A stretch of DNA of 64,000 nt from Fasciolopsis buskii (taxonomy: Eukaryota > Platyhelminthes > Trematoda > Plagiorchiida > Fasciolidae), in NCBI GenBank assembly GCA_008360955.1, contig LUCM01004162.1, positions 156,280 to 220,279 of the forward strand, given 5' to 3'. Within the stretch, counting starts at the first letter, position 1, and every line of letters begins with the position of its first letter. Position numbers and translations under genes: made by a program. Under the pieces are notes generated by a model. The model was not told the DNA's origin and did no database searches. It saw only the letters and a list, made by a program, of their open reading frames with translations. Shown here in pieces: positions 61,201-64,000 of this stretch.

Positions 61201-63220
61201 CGAGTAGTCGTTCTACGCAAATCTTTTTAACGGTCTTATTTTCTGCTCAGTTGTATATTTTTTGCTATGTTCGCAAAGCAAAATTGGGGTTTCTTTCTGT
61301 CGTAATGAATATAAAACTGGAAGTGGATGTACTGCTTATGCCATGTTGGCGTTCTATCTACTAATATCAGCACTAAACCACATTCTGTAAAGGTTCGAAT
61401 TCGGCCTAGTAGGGCTATAGAACTGTTATTCTGGCTTTCTAAAGTTAGAAATACTTGATCGACTGGGTTATGTGTGGTGACTGATTGCTTTGTGAACAAA
61501 ATAGCACCGATAATTCGTTTTTTCAACGAAATTCCGTTGTTTGACGATTGTAATGAACCCCTTTCCAGTCACACCATGAAAGCTTCGAATACTATTGATC
61601 CGAACGGTGATTCCATTGTTACACTCTTCTAGTGACGGTAGGTCTACCCTTGAAATTCAACTTAGGCATTCTGTGCAGAAAACCTGTACTAGTTGATGTG
61701 AGTCAACAAGGGAATTTCAATTACAATCCCACTGCTTTGAACACACTTCGGTGAATGATTCTGTCCGGGCTAGGCTTTGTCTTGCAAATTTTTTTACGTA
61801 AGCACTATATATGCTTACGAAACTCTGGTAATTCTTCCAAACCTAGCCTCCAGAGAGCTCGGTATCACAGTATGTGTGAGTCCTCTAACTTCCATTAATT
61901 TCTTTTGCTTAATGTATCTCTTATTTCTTACTCAAATACGACAACCTGTTGTGACGAATGTGATTCATTGGAAAAGAGACGTTTTGTCAGTCTCTCTCCT
62001 GCAAATACCACCTCTGGGTGTTAATTCGCTTCCCACTGAATTGAAAGACTACCTTCCAGTGATGGACCCTGACGCCTAAAGCCTTGGATTAAGCGCAGTA
62101 GGTATGGCTCCAATACCATAAATCTATTAATGACAGTAGAAATCCCATAAACCTTGATTAGTGTCTTTTAAACAGTGACGTAATCGGCTAACATCGCAAG
62201 CATACCAGCAGACGCACAGCTACTCGTTGTGTCGAGAGGCAAAGTAAAATCTCGATTCTACAAATATGACACTGCTGTGTCAAATGTGCGAATGAACTAA
62301 ATTAACAGAATCGGTCGAAATATGTTCATTGACGCGAAGCTTCCAAGGGAGAAGTCAGTGAAAAAGAAATGTTGCTTGCACACAGACCTGGGGACACCGA
62401 CAAGTGTGTGTGTGTGTACTTGTGTTCTTGCATGACTACAGTACTTTCTGGGAATCCAGATTAAAACAATGGGCATGGAATTGTGGTGTCTGAATCTGAT
62501 GAAACCGCACCGTCCACATATGCCCAATTGAGCAATGCAGCAGGTAGGTCAGCACGAAGAGCGAGCGATAAAACAAGTTTTAACTCATATGGGTGAGGGA
62601 ACACACGCACAATGACAAGTGTATACATGTGTAGTCTCGAACAAAATCGGCGACAGATGCGTGAATGTCGGAAAAAATTTCCACCAAACAGACGTGGCCC
62701 GGATGTTATAGAGTGGCGATGATCTGCAGCTAAATCCCGACCAAAGTTGTGCCCAGTGGTGATCATAAAATTACTTGGTGTAACAGGTTTTCGGTGAACC
62801 AAATACAAGTGGTAACACTCACATTGTCAATCACCGCTCCCGCTCTGACTGTCCTACCTAATCGTTCACATTGGATTTAGCCTTCATTGGATAACATTAG
62901 TGTAATTGTCAGATTTAGGTCTCAAGATTACAATGTTAATAAAATTGCATCAGAATGGGTAAATCACCTCGACTACTAGCTACAAACCATATTGAATCGA
63001 GCTCTTCAGACCTCGGCGGTTCGCGCTGCTTCGCAGTAGAGTGCTGTTGTTATCACATTGGTTTATTTATTTGATAGGCTGAAAACCGCTATTCTGTTGG
63101 TATTCCTTTTTACAGATCTCTCTACCCTGCCTAGTTTTAATGAATCGCTGTCTAAGACATACGTAAATGATTCAAATTTTGACCCGCCTTACTCCCATGG
63201 GGACTGTGCGGTTTGTTTTG
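58230..63220. other. No recognisable gene
   Basis: AT-rich, with stops in all frames. Open stretches of about 100 codons (61777-62079, +; 62461-62808, minus) have no motif. A small 8-bp hairpin (CGTAAGCA / TGCTTACG) lies at 61797-61819. Confidence 0.4.
62404..62417 (+). repeat. (GT)7 microsatellite
   Basis: A short uninterrupted GT tract inside otherwise unique sequence. Confidence 0.8.
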
Positions 63221-63229
63221 CAACAGTGT

Positions 63230-63420
63230 ACCTCGATCTTGAATGGATGACCAACAAATCAAAACTTGACCGATGAAAAGTCCAAATCGAAGAGTGAAAA
63301 TCGCAGAAGAACCTTGGAAACTACCCTTGTTTGCGCATAAATAATGAAAAGATTGACCCCCAACTACTTCAGTGAAATACCTGGGTTTCTTTTTGACTCG
63401 CATGCCGCTGGAAAATAACC
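63230..63420 (+). pseudogene. Short CR1/jockey-like RT scrap
   Basis: Near 63230-63270 the frame gives LDLEWMTNKSKLD, resembling 'LxxWxxxNxLkLNpsKsk' just after the RT catalytic box. At about 63355-63400 PPTTSVKYLGFFLTR resembles 'xxxxVKYLGvxLDs', the strand that follows it. The two are about 90 bases apart and in order, with a frame change between them. No catalytic box is visible. It is too short to place in a subfamily. Confidence 0.45.
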
Positions 63421-63424
63421 TCAG

Positions 63425-64000
63425 TGGACCAAGTTTTGTTAAAGTAGGAAATTTCCCCATGAAGTGAACAAAAGGTTTTGCCCATTTAACTTATTGTTTC
63501 GTACTAGGTTACATTCTAATCGGCTGACTTGTTGCAGCCCTTCTCCCCCACTCCATTTTGCTGACCTTATTAGGGATTTAGGGCTCATCCTCGAACTCCT
63601 CAGGAAACCTTCCAGATAAAACACAATTCAGCCAGTGCCGCTGATTCACTTAGTAGTACTAAAACACTACAGGGACTGCCATGATCCTTTGCAAAGCATA
63701 GTACAAAATGCTATGCATTCCTTTCTTTGTGACATAGCCACTTGTCTCCCAACACACTGCATGTAATTTCAGTAGAACTCATAGCTGTTTTACTATCACC
63801 CACACTGGGCTATTTCCCAACAATCAGGAGGAAATTGTTACTAAATCGCCCAGTTTGATAGGTTGACCGTTTGTTGTTGTTGGTGTGCGATTATTTGACG
63901 GTCTAATACACAACTCCCTTGTTGCAACAGTCAAGTGCTTGATTCAAACTACAATTTGTCAACAAACGTTTACTCTTCTCGAGAGTATAAAAGCTAGTGA
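63425..64000. other. No recognisable gene
   Basis: No motif, repeat or element could be assigned up to the window end. Confidence 0.35.

Noticed and set aside
1..64000. CRISPR array, bacterial operons or prophage
   Set aside because: No regularly spaced direct repeats, no ribosome-binding-site-led gene runs, and eukaryotic retroelements throughout.

Overview
This window looks like gene-poor, repeat-dense eukaryotic DNA, most likely from a flatworm (trematode or cestode). The stop-codon density is high in all six frames. No long intact reading frame is present: the longest is 161 codons, about what chance gives in 64 kb of this composition. There is no operon-like layout. The recognisable coding content is decayed retroelement sequence: CR1/jockey-like and RTE-like non-LTR elements and a BEL/Pao LTR element. 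There are also two copies of a tRNA-headed SINE whose body carries a hammerhead ribozyme, the architecture known from the schistosome Sm-alpha family. The flatworm assignment is an inference from this repeat mix.

Layout. 1-4150: a heavily broken CR1-like element on + (possible ORF1, endonuclease, reverse transcriptase). 7410-7840: a broken segment resembling a DUF4806-type domain. 8040-8680: CR1-like C-terminal part. 11300-12760: purine-rich on +, then an abrupt change to C-rich sequence at about 12770 that leads into a CR1-like RT scrap (13370-13556). 17440-18050: another CR1-like RT. 19852-20042: hammerhead SINE copy 1 (minus). 25744-25824: two perfect hairpins. 28960-32520: BEL/Pao pol on +, interrupted by about 1 kb of foreign AT-rich DNA. 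40916-40954 and 41521-41541: hairpins. 42130-43195: RTE on minus. 48767-51846: the best-preserved RTE, on +, followed immediately by SINE copy 2 (51837-52026, minus). 54590-55560 and 63230-63420: further CR1/jockey-like RT remnants. Dinucleotide repeats lie at 41881, 50772, 57246 and 62404.

The elements do not form a pathway. They are successive insertions that have decayed through stops, frameshifts and loss of catalytic residues. The most interesting signal is the pair of minimal hammerhead ribozymes in the SINEs: helix I pairs perfectly in copy 1, the catalytic core is intact in both copies, and the cleavage triplet and helix II closing pair are unusual. The only host-gene candidates are weak: one possible exon at 57821-58150 and the DUF4806-like relic. 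All coordinates of decayed elements are approximate because they were read by eye.
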